From Liriodendron chinense (taxonomy: Eukaryota > Streptophyta > Magnoliopsida > Magnoliales > Magnoliaceae), in NCBI GenBank assembly GCA_003013855.2, contig ML058337.1, positions 6,138,001 through 6,202,000 of the forward strand: a DNA stretch of 64,000 nucleotides. Direction: 5' to 3'. The notes beneath the pieces are model-generated. The model was not told the DNA's origin and searched no databases. It saw nothing but the letters and a program-made list of their open reading frames with translations. The position numbers and the translations under genes are program-made. This document shows positions 21,463-33,032 of the stretch, piece by piece. Every line of letters begins with the position of its first letter. The stretch's first letter is position 1.

Positions 21463-22155
21463 TGTTAGTGCACTAATTAGTGCATCATTTTGTCAATTCC
21501 GTGATTATGTAAGTCAGTCGAGTCTTGTGAGCCCCGACGAAGATTGAAGACTCAAGACTTGAAGACCAAAGCAGCTTTCCGCACTCAAGTTCAAGTCAAA
21601 TCAAGTTCAGAAGGTAAGTTGCATATAGACAACCAATAGGATCTCAAAACACCTGTATTTATGGCATTCTAAATATTCTAATCTTAGCCATTTAATCCAC
21701 GGTCTTAAGGTCAAGATGATCAGTCTTGGACCTTCATTAAGTAGGTGCCCAACTATGAAAAACAATAGGAACATTATCGTCGAACCACTATACATCGTGT
21801 GTAATGTGGTGAATGCATTTTGTCTATTATTGTCCTTTGTTGATCAATCTTATAAGTGCTTAACTATATGCCCATCTTATGTTTGACAAAATGCTCATAT
21901 GCCATCTTTGAATGATTAATACAAGCATGCATATGAACTGTTTGACTAAATGCTTCTCTTAGAATAGTTGTCAATCGAGTTAGATCTTGGGTAATTAATT
22001 GCTATCATTTACATATACTTAATTGTTAAATTATAGTGTAAATGCAATTGAGTTTTTGAATTTGCAAGAAAAATTAAAAAGTCCTATTCACCCCCCCTCT
22101 AGGACATAAGCATACCTTCAAGCTTATCTCACTAGTGGTGCAAACTGCAATTTCA
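21463..22155 (+). repeat. 3' LTR of the SIRE-like element
   Basis: This 693-bp LTR begins TGTTAGTGCACTAATTAGTG and ends GCAATTTCA. Compared with the 5' LTR it lacks the roughly 395-bp palindrome block. It joins directly into copia gag of the next element at 22156, which suggests insertion into that gag. Confidence 0.88.
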
Positions 22156-22562
22156 CATGGAAGATGATTAGTGGACCAAGATGGATGAGAAGGTAATGGC
22201 CTCAATACAATTGTGCCTTGTAGATGATGTCCTCTATAACATCATAAAGGAGAAGATCACTGTAGAGACATGGACCAAGCTAGAGAATGTGTACTGCAAA
22301 GAAGTCTCTTGAAAATCTCATGTATCTAATGATGCAACTCTTCACTTTGAAGATGGCGGAGGGGACAGATGTGGAGGACCACATTAGCACGTTCAACAAG
22401 TTAATTTGCAAGTTGCTTGATTTTGGCGAACAGATGAAGGACGAGTGTCAAGCCTTGATCCTACTGAACTCGCTTCCTAGTTCATATGAGTCACTTAGGG
22501 ACTCGTTGTGCGCAGATATAAATAATATTAGTGTTGAAACCATAGTTTTAGCCCTTCAATAG
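22156..22562 (+). pseudogene. Copia gag (Tork-like), N terminus missing
   Basis: Reading begins in mid-gag at the SIRE LTR junction (MDEKVMASIQLCLVDDVLYN region). A shift near 22290 leads into SLENLMYLMMQLFTLKMAEG, VEDHISTFNKLICKLLDFGE and ALILLNSLPSSYESLRDSLC. This is the UBN2-type gag polypeptide of copia elements. It ends at a TAG (22560). Confidence 0.82.
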
Positions 22563-22694
22563 AAGGCGATGAGACAGAAAAGCGGTGATGCTAATTCTTC
22601 CTTCAATGCACTGATTATGAGATGAAGGAATTCGAAGTGGGGTGAATGATCATCACGTTTTCGATCCAAGTCGAAGGGCAAAGGCAAAGCGAAG

Positions 22695-23507
22695 TTGAAG
22701 TGTTGGGGATGTAGCCAAGTTGGGTACATGAAGAAGGACTGCAAGAGTCCTAAGTATAAGAAGGAGAAGTCAGGAGACTCCTCTAGGGAAGCCAATACCA
22801 CTGAAGCTGAAGAAGGTGGTAGTGATGTGTGCGAGGTCTTGACGGCGTCTAAGATAGGATCTCTCAGCGATGAGTGGATTATGGACTCTGGGGCTTCATA
22901 TCACATGTGTCTGGATAGGAGCGTCTTTACTTCCTACAGGGAGTATGGAAGCGGCTCGGTATTTCTAGGCAATGACTATGCCTGCAAGGTTGTGGGAATT
23001 GGTACTGTGCGCATCAAAATGTTCGATGGGATCGAACGGACCTTGACGGAAGTTAGGCACGTTCCCAGGCTAAAGAAGAATCTGATTTCCCTTGGGGCAC
23101 TCGAGACATTGGGGTGTAAGTTCGCCGGTTTTGACCGATTCTGCAAAGTTTCAAAGGGGGACTTTGTAATTATGAAGGGACAGAGGCATGGAAACATTTA
23201 CAGGTTGATTGAGAGCACTTCAGTAGGTGGAGCTGCAGCGATTATAGCGGATTCCACGTCTGCATGCTTAGGCCACTTGAGTGAGCAGGGCATAAAGGTA
23301 CTCTCTGAACGATCTTTGATTCCTTCCTTTAAATCTGTAGATTATAATATATGTGAACATTGCATATATGGAAAACAGTCTAGATTGTCATTTAAAGGGA
23401 GGAACATATATGTAAAAGGGTGCTTAAATATATTCATTCCGATGTATTGGGGTCGTCGCCCGTTATTTTTGTTAGGGGTCATCGTGGTTCGTGTCATTTA
23501 TCGATAA
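22695..23507 (+). pseudogene. Copia zinc knuckle, protease and integrase start (Tork-like)
   Basis: The open frame starts with the gag zinc knuckle CWGCSQVGYMKKDC. The protease follows with its active site in WIMDSGASYHMC (D-S-G, residues about 61-72) and HVPRLKKNLISLGALETLGC. Then comes the pre-integrase zinc region (CLGHLSEQGIKVLSERS, CEHCIYGKQSRLSF), in which the second histidine of the HHCC motif is recognisable. The frame runs off through a shift near 23430, before the integrase core. Confidence 0.82.
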
Positions 23508-24248
23508 CTATAGCAAGAAGGTCTGGGTTTATTTTCTGAAAAATAAATTCGATGTCTTCATGACTTTCAAGTATTGGAAGGCGATGGTGGAGAATCAGTC
23601 AGAGCAAAAACTGAAAGTTTTGAGAATAGACAATGGGGTGAGTTCACTTCCAGGGAGTTTAACACATATTGTAAGGAGAAGGGGATAGTAAGGCACAACA
23701 CAGTGCGCCATTCGCCAGAGCAGAATGGTGTGGCAAAGTAGATAAGTCGAACTCTTTTGGAGAGAGCCCGATCCATGATTAATAATGCTGGGTTGGGCAA
23801 AGAGATGTGAACTGAGGCTGTTAACATGGCTTGTTACTTGATAAATCGGTCACCCTCTATGACAATTGAATGTAAAATCCCTGAGGAAGTGTGGAGTGGT
23901 CGTACGTTATACTACTCAAGTCTGCGGGTCTTTGGTTGTGAGGCTTACTCTCATGTACCGTCAGTTGAGAGAGATAAGCTAGACCATAGGGCTATAAAAA
24001 GTGATCTTTGTGGGCTATAGTGATGGTGTGAGGGGTTATCGAATATATGATCCTGTCACATGGAAGATCATCCTGAGCCCTGATTTCAAATTCGATGAAG
24101 GTCTTTGTTCCGTAAGATGCAATAAAGGAACTAGAAAAATCAGAAATTGTTGATACACATGATGACAGAGATGAGACACGGGCTGATACTGAGACGCAGA
24201 CAGAGGTACAGGATCAGGTGGAGCAACAACTTGTGTGAAGAAATTCAC
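23491..24248 (+). pseudogene. Copia integrase core and C terminus (Tork-like), broken
   Basis: Pieces in several frames include FIDNYSKKVWVYFLKNKFDV (first catalytic aspartate region), VLRIDNG at the second aspartate, RHNTVRHSPEQNGVAK around the glutamate position, and MACYLINRSPSMTIECKIPE with WSGRTLYYSSLRVFGCEAYS further on. The usual terminal integrase segment follows until about 24240. Frame shifts at about 23640, 23740 and 24010 break it. Confidence 0.78.
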
Positions 24249-24286
24249 TTAGAGATCGCAAGTTACCGACAAGGTATAAGGATGAC

Positions 24287-24625
24287 TTGAACATTGCATT
24301 CGCTTTCATTACGGATGAAGGGGATCTGTCTAACTTTGAGGAGGCACTACAGAATGTAGATGCTGAAAAGTGGAAGACGGCAATGCAAGATGAGATGTAC
24401 TCTCTATACAATAATGAGACTTGGGAGCTTGTGGAGCTTCCAATGGGCCAAAAAGCGATTCAGTGCAAGTGGATTTTTCGAAAGAAATAAGATAGATACA
24501 AGGCAAGGTTGGTAGCAAAAGGGTATGCTCAGCATGAAGGCGTGGACTTCAGTGAGATTTTTGTGCTGGTTGTGAAGCAAGTATCTATCAGGTTCGTGTT
24601 AGCGCTAGTTACCCAATAGTACCTT
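24287..24625 (+). pseudogene. Copia RT, first part (Tork-like), cut by insertion
   Basis: NFEEALQNVDAEKWKTAMQD, MYSLYNNETWELVELPMGQK, IQCKWIFRKK is the conserved start of copia RT. A stop at 24488 precedes DRYKARLVAKGYAQHEGVDF. The frame meets the 4-kb insertion at 24626 and resumes at 28622. Confidence 0.85.
24621..24625. repeat. Target-site duplication ACCTT, left copy
   Basis: ACCTT immediately precedes TGTAACGCCCCG and recurs at 28622-28626 right after GGGGTGTTACA. Removing the insertion and one ACCTT restores the copia RT order. Confidence 0.9.
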
Positions 24626-25206
24626 TGTAACGCCCCGGTTTTCATTACTCGGGTGTTGAGCCCGAGTTCTGAAAACCCGAGTGTAAACATTCAAATATCC
24701 ACTTTACAGTATAATTTTTTTTTTAAATTTAAAACGCAATGGAAGCATATCAAGACATGTGATGTCCAATATAAATCAAACTGTACAAGTGGCGCCCATA
24801 GGGCTTATACAAATCAATTGTCTCCATATTACATTAATTAAAAAGGAAACCAAAGGAAAGAAACACTGCAGTAGACGTGAGTTGCACCACCTTCCAACTT
24901 CTCATCCAAAGACACCTGCATCAACTGTTATGGTTCGATAGCGTTAAAACGCTATCATAGTGAGGTAAAAACCCTCCAAAATTACCAAGCACGATAGCAG
25001 TTAAGTAAAGACCAACTGAAAATAATATATTGCACAATAAGCAATTTATACAATTCCAAAAGAAGTGACATTTAAAGCAATCAAATGTAACAATTTACTC
25101 ATATTATAAATACCAACAAATTATAACATTCAATCCATATATTCCAACTTATATATCGTTTACATGAATGTATGCGTGCACATGTTCTTCAGCCTGGGGA
25201 TGTACA

Positions 25207-25325
25207 TCCAGCTGGTGAAGTTCAAACCGACAGTAACATGGCTCGTTACCAATGTTACCCGCAATGCAATGCATATCAAACCGACAGTAATGTGGCACGT
25301 CAGCAACATTACCCGCAAATGCCAT
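25207..25325. repeat. Imperfect direct duplication inside the 4-kb insertion
   Basis: Two units of roughly 57 bp share CAAACCGACAGTAA, TGTGGC or TGGCTCG, and ATTACCCGCAA or TTACCCGCAA. No gene is implied. Confidence 0.5.
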
Positions 25326-27400
25326 GTATGTATGTTTAACCAGCTTTTATTAGTCCAATTTACAAAACAAGCAATTAAAAGCTCACGGTCACTATGGGGG
25401 GCGCACAACCCAGCATAGGCCGACGGCTCGGGCATAGCATCCCATAACACCATCCCCGGCCCATGAGACGTCCGACAAAATATACTATAGTACAAATTTT
25501 ATGATTCTCTATAATTAGACAATTAACGTTACTATTTTGTATGTGTTTCAAAGTTTTCAACAAAAGGATACTCTTCTTTATCCAAGCCACCTGAAAAACA
25601 AGTCCATTGATGGACACCAACAAGGAAGGATCTTCCCAAACAAAGCCACATGGCATCAAGTCCAATTCAGGACACCACAAGATAAATTTCACTAAATGGT
25701 AACAAGTCATCCTCTCAAAACACAACAATTAACATTTCACAACCACTTTTCCAACTGTTATCCAAATAACATAGAAACAGTTCCATTCACTAATTAAATT
25801 ACATCAACAATTAACAACTTAGATGTAAGCCATTCCATAAACAGTTAATATCACAAAACAATCATTACGAGACAATTATTTGAAAATAAATATTTATATG
25901 AACAACACAATTATTGTAAGCAAATAATGAAGATAGAGAAACATATAATAAGAGAATGGAAAGTTTGAAGGGTGAGAAACCTCACCTCCCAAGAGATTTT
26001 CCTCAAGCAAGCTCCTCAAATTTGAAGTAATCTGAATTCACCACAAGTAACATGACTCTAGCTCTTTCGATTGGAGGAAATCCACTACTAATTGCACCAC
26101 TAAAAGATATCTACTTGCTACAAGAAATGAGAGAATTCCACAATTCAGAACAACACTTCTTAACTGGAATCAACTCACTACAATCCAACTTAATCCAATG
26201 GTAATTTCTTCTACCTAATTCCAAGTTTAATTCAGACCAACACCACTGGATACAATCTCTCTCCCACTAAACAATCTATACAGAGATTAAGCTTCTACGT
26301 CCAACCTAACTTCACAAGATTAGATTTCATGCCAATCACAAGTTGCGACCAAAGGAGGTGATCTAGACTAGGTTTAAGGGATTAAACTATAATCAGGTCA
26401 CCATCACAAGCCGCTAGATTATTTCAACTCCATCGGTTACCTGATCGAACCCAATTGAGCTCAAACGGCCATATCTGAATTTCAAATGCATCAATTCAAC
26501 CGAACATCAAATCGGAATTGAGATTCCTGATGGAATAACTCAGATCTATCAGATCCAGCCCATACACAACTGAACCCCCCACAATAACTAGAGAACTGAT
26601 GTGAATTGACTCGGTTCTCAACTAAATGCCCAAACCGAGTCAAGCAGTGAATCTAACTCAATGAGATGGGGCTGATTAAGGGACTTACCTATTACACCAG
26701 TTTGAACACACCTTCAAGCAGCAGTAGAATGATTTAGAGCCAGAGCAACACAACTTGACTGAACTCGCATGACTCAGCTAGATGACTCGGCTGAATCAAC
26801 TCACAGCTGGTTGAACTTAACTCAGCAGCGAGCTGCACTCGCATGAGGACAACCCCAACAGTAGAGTATTCACAAAATCAAGGTCACACGGCATCGGATT
26901 CACATGCTTGTTGTGATCTAAGCTGATCAAATACGATGAAACGAAACTCAAGTGGGCCTCTGATGGACGATTCAGATCGGGAATCGGAGACCGACAGAGA
27001 TTTTACTGTCGATGCATTTGGCAATGAAGAAAGCTTGACTTCAATGGCGATTCCAGCATGGGGCTTCTTTCTTCGGTTTCTTCCTTGTGAATGGCTTCAA
27101 ACGAGATCAGGGAGTTCCTACACGCCAGTAATAAGGCCCACCTAATGCACGAACCAGATCTGAATAGGTAGTTGAAATGAGTTCAGCAACTGTGATAACT
27201 TGCTAGAGAATCGGCGGGAACTCAGCGCACCACCGTTGGAGGTCGGAGAGGAGGTCGATCCGGTGGCTGGAATGGATCTCTGATCTCCCTGAGATGATGG
27301 AGGAGAAGGAAGAAAGGGCTCCAAGATCCTAGATCTAGGATTTCCATTTGTAGAAGCTTCAAAAAAGAAAGAAAAGAAAAGAAATGGAAAATACTTCCAT

Positions 27401-27407
27401 ATTTATA
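27401..27407 (-). promoter_or_regulatory. TATA box in the 4-kb insertion
   Basis: TATAAAT on the minus strand is followed after about 15 bases by a CCATTTCTTTTC pyrimidine leader. It supports minus-strand transcription of the insertion. Confidence 0.45.
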
Positions 27408-28344
27408 CAAACTAACCGATCCACGTGAGCAGGCTTGGACGGCTAATATTCCTCTAGACTAGGGCTTCTATAGTTCCCATGGACGGTTGGGATGAAAGGA
27501 GGTGGAAGCACGCGGATTGCCAACTTGGCATTCTTGTTTTTGGAAAGGTGAGTTGAAAAACATGACTTTGGCCGAAGATTTGATTGTAACTGGTGGCCCC
27601 CAACAGAGGAGGTTAACATGGTTTGGTTAAAGCCTTTATGCTCTACTAGATGGACGGTCTGGATTAACCAAAGGTGGGCCACATCGATCGCAGTTTGGGA
27701 AATAAAAGGCTGCTGGAAACACAGTTTCCATGTGGACAGCCCCACTTCAGGTTCGAACTGTGACCACTACAATGAATGGAAGACGCATCCAACTCCTAAG
27801 GTTTTGTCACGACCCATGCCTGGACCAAATGAACGGTTTGGATCACCATATCCAATGCTAACAGGTGGGCCACACTTAACCAAAAATGGACGCTCGGTCC
27901 ATACATCCGCCCGACTGCCCGCTTGGGTAGAAATTACAAAAAGAAGAGAGAGAGATACCCTCTTTAGGTATCTCACGAGTCAGCAACGCTGACCGGTTTC
28001 AGCTACATCGGTGCACCACGCGTGCACCACTCGTTGGTGTACACACGCCCCACAAATGGGACCCACATAAGTTCTACATGGAATCCACTCCGACCACTCA
28101 CTTCTACAAGCCATATTGAGATGAATGGCCCAATATGGGCAGATTCCATCAGCTAGGTGGGCCATTCACATCAATTCGACCCTTAATTAAGGTGTTTAAC
28201 ACATTCTAACGGATTGGATTATCTTTAAATGAAATTCTAACGGTTAAAACATCTTAGTAGCTGGTATGGTCCATATTATAAAGTGTAATTGCAACTATTA
28301 GCCATAATTTTTATTTTATTGCACATTAATAATAATATCATCAT

Positions 28345-28392
28345 CCTTCTTATTATTATTATTATTATTATTATTATTTATATATATATAAA
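28345..28392. repeat. TTA/TA microsatellite
   Basis: An uninterrupted run of about nine TTA units is followed by TATATATATA. It gives rise to a meaningless Ile-rich frame. Confidence 0.9.
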
Positions 28393-28621
28393 TAGTAAAA
28401 TTCACCATCAACTAATACTTGGTCACACAAATAAATCCAACCCATGTACCATACACAATAATCTTAAATTAGTGATTCGATTTTTCATTAATTAATGTGC
28501 CGACACATAAAATTTGTAAATTCTGGAAAACTTGATTATCATAATCCTAAAGACTTCACAATTAATTGCCTGTCTTAACTTAATAGTAACACTTAAGTAC
28601 TGAGAAGTACGGGGTGTTACA

Positions 28622-29094
28622 ACCTTGAGCTGGAACAGATGGATGTAAAGATTACCTTCTTACATGGGAAATTGGAAGAGCAGATTTACATGGTGCAACC
28701 AGAAAGTTATACAGTGTAAAGGGTCGAGAACAAGGTTTGCAGGTTGAGGAGATCGTTGTACGGTCTCAAACAGTCACCTAGGTAGTGGTACAGGAAATTT
28801 GATTCCTTCATAATGAGTCAGGGCTTTTCCAGGAGCGAGTACGATCATTGTGTCTATTTCAAGACACTGAATGATGAGAATTTTCTCATATTGGTATTGT
28901 ACGTCGATGACATGCTTATTGTGAGTCATAGCATGTCTAACATCGATGTGTTGAAGACTCAGCTTTCAGGGACATTCGAGATGAAGGATCTGGGGGCTGT
29001 AAAGTGGGTTCTTGGCATAGATATTCATAGAGACAGGAAGATGAGTAGGTTATGGTTATCTCAGGAAGAATACCTTGAGAAGATGTTGAAATAG
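28622..29094 (+). pseudogene. Copia RT, second part (Tork-like)
   Basis: After the insertion the RT resumes with LEQMDVKITFLHGKLEEQIY, CRLRRSLYGLKQSPR and, after stops at 28719 and 28785, an open frame (28813-29094). That frame has the catalytic VLYVDDMLIV and KDLGAVKWVLGIDIHRDRKM. The first RT aspartate is in MDVKITFLHG and the YVDD pair is intact, but stops at three places make the gene nonfunctional. Confidence 0.85.
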
Positions 29095-29870
29095 TATGAG
29101 ATAGACAAGTCCAAACCGGTTAGTGTTCCCCACGCAACTCACTTTAAGCTTTCTTCTGAACATTGTCCCAAAATAAATGAATAAAAGCATGTTATGTCTT
29201 ATGTGCTCTATTCAAGTGCTATGGGTAGTTTAATGTATGTCATGGTCTGTACAAGACCGGATATTTCATAGGCTATGGGTGTTGTTAGCCGATTCATGTT
29301 TAACCCTGGGCAGACAATACTAGGAAGCTATGAAATGGCTACTTCGATATATTCAGGGAATGCAGGACTACGTCTTGACGTTTGAAAAGTCCAAGGACAA
29401 GTTGCATGGTTGGTTACATCGATTCTGATTACACAGGTAGTGTGGATAGTAGGAGATCGACTTCAGGGTACTCATTTGTGTTAGCGGGTGGAGTAATTAG
29501 TTGAATTTCTAAGCTTCAGTCTGTGGTGACTCTTTCCACTACTAAAGCTGAGTATATGGCAGTGAAAGAAGCTTTCAAGGAGGCTGTTTGGTTGAAAGAA
29601 ATGATAAATCAGTTGGGGCTTCAGTAGAAAGCCGTGCCGGTTAATTGTGACAGCTCTAGTGCTATCAATTTAGCTAAAAATTCTGTTTATCACTCTCATA
29701 CTAAACACATTGATGTGCGTCACCATTTTATTCGACAGGTGCTTGAGAAAGGAGATGTGACTCTGGACAAGATTCACACTAGCGTGAATCCGGCAGATAT
29801 GCTAACTAAGGTGGTCCCAACAGAGAAGTTCAAGTTCTACGTAACTTTTCTAGGATTGGCAAAGGCTTAA
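29095..29870 (+). pseudogene. Copia RNase H and polyprotein end (Tork-like)
   Basis: Fragments in changing frames include SAMGSLMYVMVCTRPDIS, then GYIDSDYTGS-like and KLQSVVTLSTTKAEYMAVKE text. A last open part (29634-29870) reads VNCDSSSAINLAKNSVYHSH, TKHIDVRHHFIRQVLEKGDV and ends in the Tork-type tail. Confidence 0.82.
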
Positions 29871-29975
29871 TGAAGACGCAGTAATGCATGAGAAGCGATG
29901 ACACTATGATTGATGATGAGCTGATTTATGAAGAGAAAAGAAGATGGTTCGAAATTTTGAAGCCTCGGTGGAGTT

Positions 29976-30653
29976 TGTTGGAGAGTCTAGAAAACTGTGC
30001 AATCTTTGTGTCCACTGACTGGTCGGCCAGTGGACTGTTTATCACAGCGAGACTCTTGACAAATTTTGGAGGTCTCAGACCAGTCGGCCGACCGGTCGGC
30101 CAGTGGATTGTTTATCACAACGAGACTCTGGACAAATTTTGGAGGTCTCAGACCAGTCGGCCGGCCGACCGGTCTATAGGGGACTTCGACCGGTCGCCCG
30201 ATCGGTCGAATTATGAGGCAGCAGAACGTTTTTTGGCATAAACTTGCTGGACTGTTTTAGTGGGTCGACGACCAGTCGGTTGACGTACGGTGCAAGTTTT
30301 TTTGACGCGGTTTCGGGTAGTATGTTTCTATTTTGGGTCGTAGGTCTATATAAACTCCTCCTAACCCGATTTAGAGGTATCCTAATCACGTCCAAGGAGT
30401 CCAAAGACCAGTTTAGGGTTTGGGGGAGTGATTTGTGAGGTTTTTGAGTGAGTTTTGTTCATCTTTAGGATCTACTTGTGAGTAGAGTAACTCTGTAATT
30501 GTTTGAGATTCATAATGGAGGTGTCGCTTTGTGCCGTAGTTTTTTCCCGCAAGGGTTTTCTACGTAAAATTCGTTTGTCTTGCGTTGATTGCTTGTGTGG
30601 ACTGTTTGGTGATTATTTGATTCTCTTCGGTGCTTCCGCTGACCGGATATCCA
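29976..30653 (+). repeat. 3' LTR of the Tork-like element
   Basis: TGTTGGAGAGTCTAG follows the purine-rich GGTGGAGTT and starts the LTR. It runs to ...GGATATCCA at about 30653 (678 bp; the right end is inferred). It has GACCGGTC-type palindromes (30015-30210), a 72-bp duplication and a TATA box (TATATAAAC, 30347-30355). There is no 5' LTR in the window to define the end exactly. Confidence 0.72.
30018..30170. repeat. 72-bp tandem duplication with palindromes in the LTR
   Basis: The unit from GGTCGGCCAGTGG through GTTTATCACA, CGAGACTC and GGAGGTCTCAGACCAGTCGG occurs at 30021 and again at about 30093, followed by a third start at 30150. Each unit boundary carries a GACCGGTC-like palindrome. 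Confidence 0.8.
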
Positions 30654-31357
30654 ATAAGAGATGAGGGTTTGGGGTGCAGTGAGAGGGGGTAGAGAGGGAG
30701 AGGGAGAGGGAGAGAGATATGAGGGAGAAATGAGGCTATTTGCCCCAGGGAGTGAGTACGGGGACGTTTTTAAACTATTTAAAAATGGAGTAAAACCCTT
30801 CTAAATTAGCAAGGGTCTAAAGCCATTCCTAAACCACAGGGATAGCCGTTCTAAATTACTGATTTTGGTATAGTGCAGTTGCTGGTAAATTTCATTTATG
30901 TATTTGATCGAGTGGTTTTCGATTACTGATTGCGTGTAAAAAAATTTTGACCTCGTTGATTCTCCTTCTATAGCGTGGAAATGTATGGATTTCTTCTTAA
31001 ATCACTAGCTAGTTGCAGGCCCGTGACAACTCTTTTTATTTAAAGATACTGGGACCCACTCGAATGCGTCTTCCGCCTGTATAGCTGTTCAGCTTTTTAG
31101 TAAATCTTCAGGTTTCAACCAAAAAAAAAAAAAAGAACCCAAAAGATAAATTAAGAAAGGAGAAGATGCCAAACTAACCAAAACAAACCTTTCATTTCAA
31201 TACATGCAATACTGCTTATTTGAACCAAACCTTTCACTGTAATAAGGTATACAGGCGAAGTAACTTCGCTTTTTGTAAACAAACAAAGCCAAGTGTCCTA
31301 ATACATGATGGATTATTGGAAGTGTTTCCAATGATTCTCTAGTTAATATTTTATTAT
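30654..31357. other. Intergenic DNA 3' of the germin-like gene
   Basis: It contains a GAGAGGGA-rich low-complexity block (30676-30730) and a poly-A run (31118-31135). I see no coding frame. The germin-like transcript presumably ends in the right part. Confidence 0.5.
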
Positions 31358-32945
31358 CTAGAACTGTGCCTGTAGTAAATCAATTACTTTCTTATCCACT
31401 TGGAAGGCCTTTGCGAGAATATCATCAGAGATGGGCGGGTTTGAACCAAAGACGGCATTAGCTATGGTGATGACACCCGGGTTCTGGCTGCTCAGACTGG
31501 CGATTGCAACTGCATTGGTTTTGCCAATGTTGAACTGAAAGTGGATGAGGCCTATTGGGAAGACGAAAACGTCACCCTTCTTTAGAATCTTTGTTATGAG
31601 ACGATTTTCTGGGTTGGAGGTGACGAAGCCAACATAGAGAGTGCCATCTATGACTGTCAAGATCTCTGTAGCCCGTGGATGCGTGTGAGGAGCATTGAGA
31701 CCCTTAGGTGCAAAGTCAATGCGAACGAGGGATACACCGAGAGTGTTGAGTCCAGGTATCTGATTCACGTTTACTGCTGTCACATTGGACCCAACCTTGT
31801 TGTGTGTGTTGCCTGGTTTGTCGAGACCACTGAAGAAGAAATCATTGGCTTTAACCATCTTTGGGTCCTTGCACACGAACCCATTGACGAACACTGCCAA
31901 ATGAAGCATAAGTATTGAGTTAGAACAAACATAAAAGCTGCCTTTGTACGCCGTATCATTACCCATTTAGAGAATGTATATGTGAATGTCAAAGTCTTTT
32001 CCACGGTTGTATAGCTTTTTCAGGGGCAAGTCTCACAGCCTTGCTAGGATTATATACTAATTTCCATCAATATAAACCTCTGTGCGACTACCCACTCCCA
32101 AAAAAAGAAGAACATGAAAAAGAAGAAGAAGAAGAAGGAAAAAAATAGGCAGCATATTAGTACCGGTGCTATGTTCTTTTATTTCATTGTATTCAGGGTG
32201 GGAGGAGGTGGAAAAAAAGAAAAGAAAAAGAAAAAACATAAGCAGTTTATTGTGTTTCCATTTTAGGTGCCCCCATTGCAAAATGGATGCTTCCTCAAGA
32301 GATAACAAAAATAATAAACAAGACAATTGTCCACCCCAAACAATTTTTTGAGACATATATGAAGGGAAACGTCAAGTGCACTTGGTGTAGTGTACTCGCC
32401 ACCTTCCTCACCAGTTCATTTGCGGGAGGTATTGTCTAGCTACCTTTATAACCTCCCAAAAAAAGGGAAAAAAATAAAAATAAAATAAAATCTACTGCAT
32501 ACATGTCTGTGCTTAAGATCGAAGCCACTCATTAGGTGGGCTCCCTGGCCTATATATAATGGTATGAAGATCATCATGTTTAGTTCATCAAGTGAGAGAC
32601 AGTGCATCACCATGTACGGAGTTGGCAGCTGTTCAACTGTCCACTTCCATGGTACAAGTCTGGCCCACAAGATGCATGGACAGGTCTATTTGTTGGCCAA
32701 GCAAATGAACAAAGTTGGGCTCACCTGATAGGTGAGTTGGGTCTCATGTGTTGTCAAATGTGATGAGGAACACTGTGGTGGGTGGATTTGGCATATTCAA
32801 AATCAGAGACCACATAGATACCTGGTGGTTTTAGTATGGCAACGCAGAAGTCTTGTAGTGGACTGGGGTCAGAAGCATGTGCCAGAGAACAAGTGAAGGC
32901 AAGAAGAACAAGTACGAGGATGTGAGCAGCCATCCTCTTTCTCAT
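31358..32945 (-). CDS. Germin-like protein, two exons
   Basis: Exon 1 is 32945-32822 and exon 2 is 31893-31358; the 928-bp intron has GT (32821-32820) and AG (31895-31894) ends. The spliced frame gives 219 residues, the usual length of germin-like proteins. A signal peptide (about residues 1-24, [17 protein letters not shown]) is followed by [11 protein letters not shown], and CVAILKPP joins [11 protein letters not shown], so both cysteines of the conserved disulphide are present. Germin box 1 is [20 protein letters not shown] and box 2 is [16 protein letters not shown]. The three His and one Glu that bind manganese are intact. NVT is a possible glycosylation site. Such cupins are secreted, form hexamers in the cell wall, and act as superoxide dismutase, oxalate oxidase or other enzymes; which one applies here cannot be read. 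The start is the first ATG; Met5 (32933) is an alternative. Confidence 0.93.
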
Positions 32946-33032
32946 ATGCCTTAAGAAGAAAGAAAAGGAAGAGGAAGAAGCTATTGTATTCTAAGTGCCG
33001 TCGAGGATGAGAAGGGAGTATGCAAGGCATGC

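Larger units (their letters stand above)
15561..22155 (+). mobile_element. SIRE-like Ty1/copia derivative without pol
   Basis: Both LTRs share long identical text (15561-16397 and 21710-22155). The primer site follows the first, and GGGGGAGA precedes the second. The 3' LTR starts TGTTAGTGCACTAATTAGTG, the signature of SIRE/Maximus LTRs. Internally there is a gag with two zinc knuckles and a long coiled coil, but no copia protease, integrase, RT or RNase H. Instead 19276-20560 holds a different gene. The 5' LTR lacks its first 247 bp, so the left boundary is a rearrangement and no target duplication can be tested. Confidence 0.8.
24626..28621 (-). mobile_element. 4-kb TG...CA insertion, probably a long solo LTR
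   Basis: This 3996-bp insertion has ends TGTAACGCCCCG and (inverted) TGTAACACCCCG and a 5-bp duplication, the signature of an LTR element rather than of most DNA transposons. No gag or pol reading frame is visible. A TATA box on the minus strand (27401-27407), followed by a pyrimidine-rich leader, suggests that it is one very long LTR oriented to the minus strand, as in long-LTR gypsy elements (Tekay/del type) or LARD-like derivatives. The ORFs in it show no recognisable domain. I cannot exclude a complete non-autonomous element with short LTRs. Confidence 0.65.
22156..30653 (+). mobile_element. Tork-like Ty1/copia element, 5'-truncated
   Basis: The remaining order is gag (truncated at its start), zinc knuckle, protease, integrase, RT, RNase H, polypurine tract and 3' LTR, the copia order. 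The 5' LTR, primer site and first part of gag are missing to the left of the SIRE-like element. RT is split by a 4-kb insertion (24626-28621). The C terminus ending with HTSVNPADMLTKVVPTEKFK is typical of Tork/Tnt1-type elements. Several stops and shifts make it nonfunctional. Confidence 0.85.

Noticed and set aside
24653..28495. Many 60-120-codon frames inside the 4-kb insertion
   Set aside because: Mixed strands, no domains, overlapping repeats and a microsatellite; consistent with noncoding LTR DNA.
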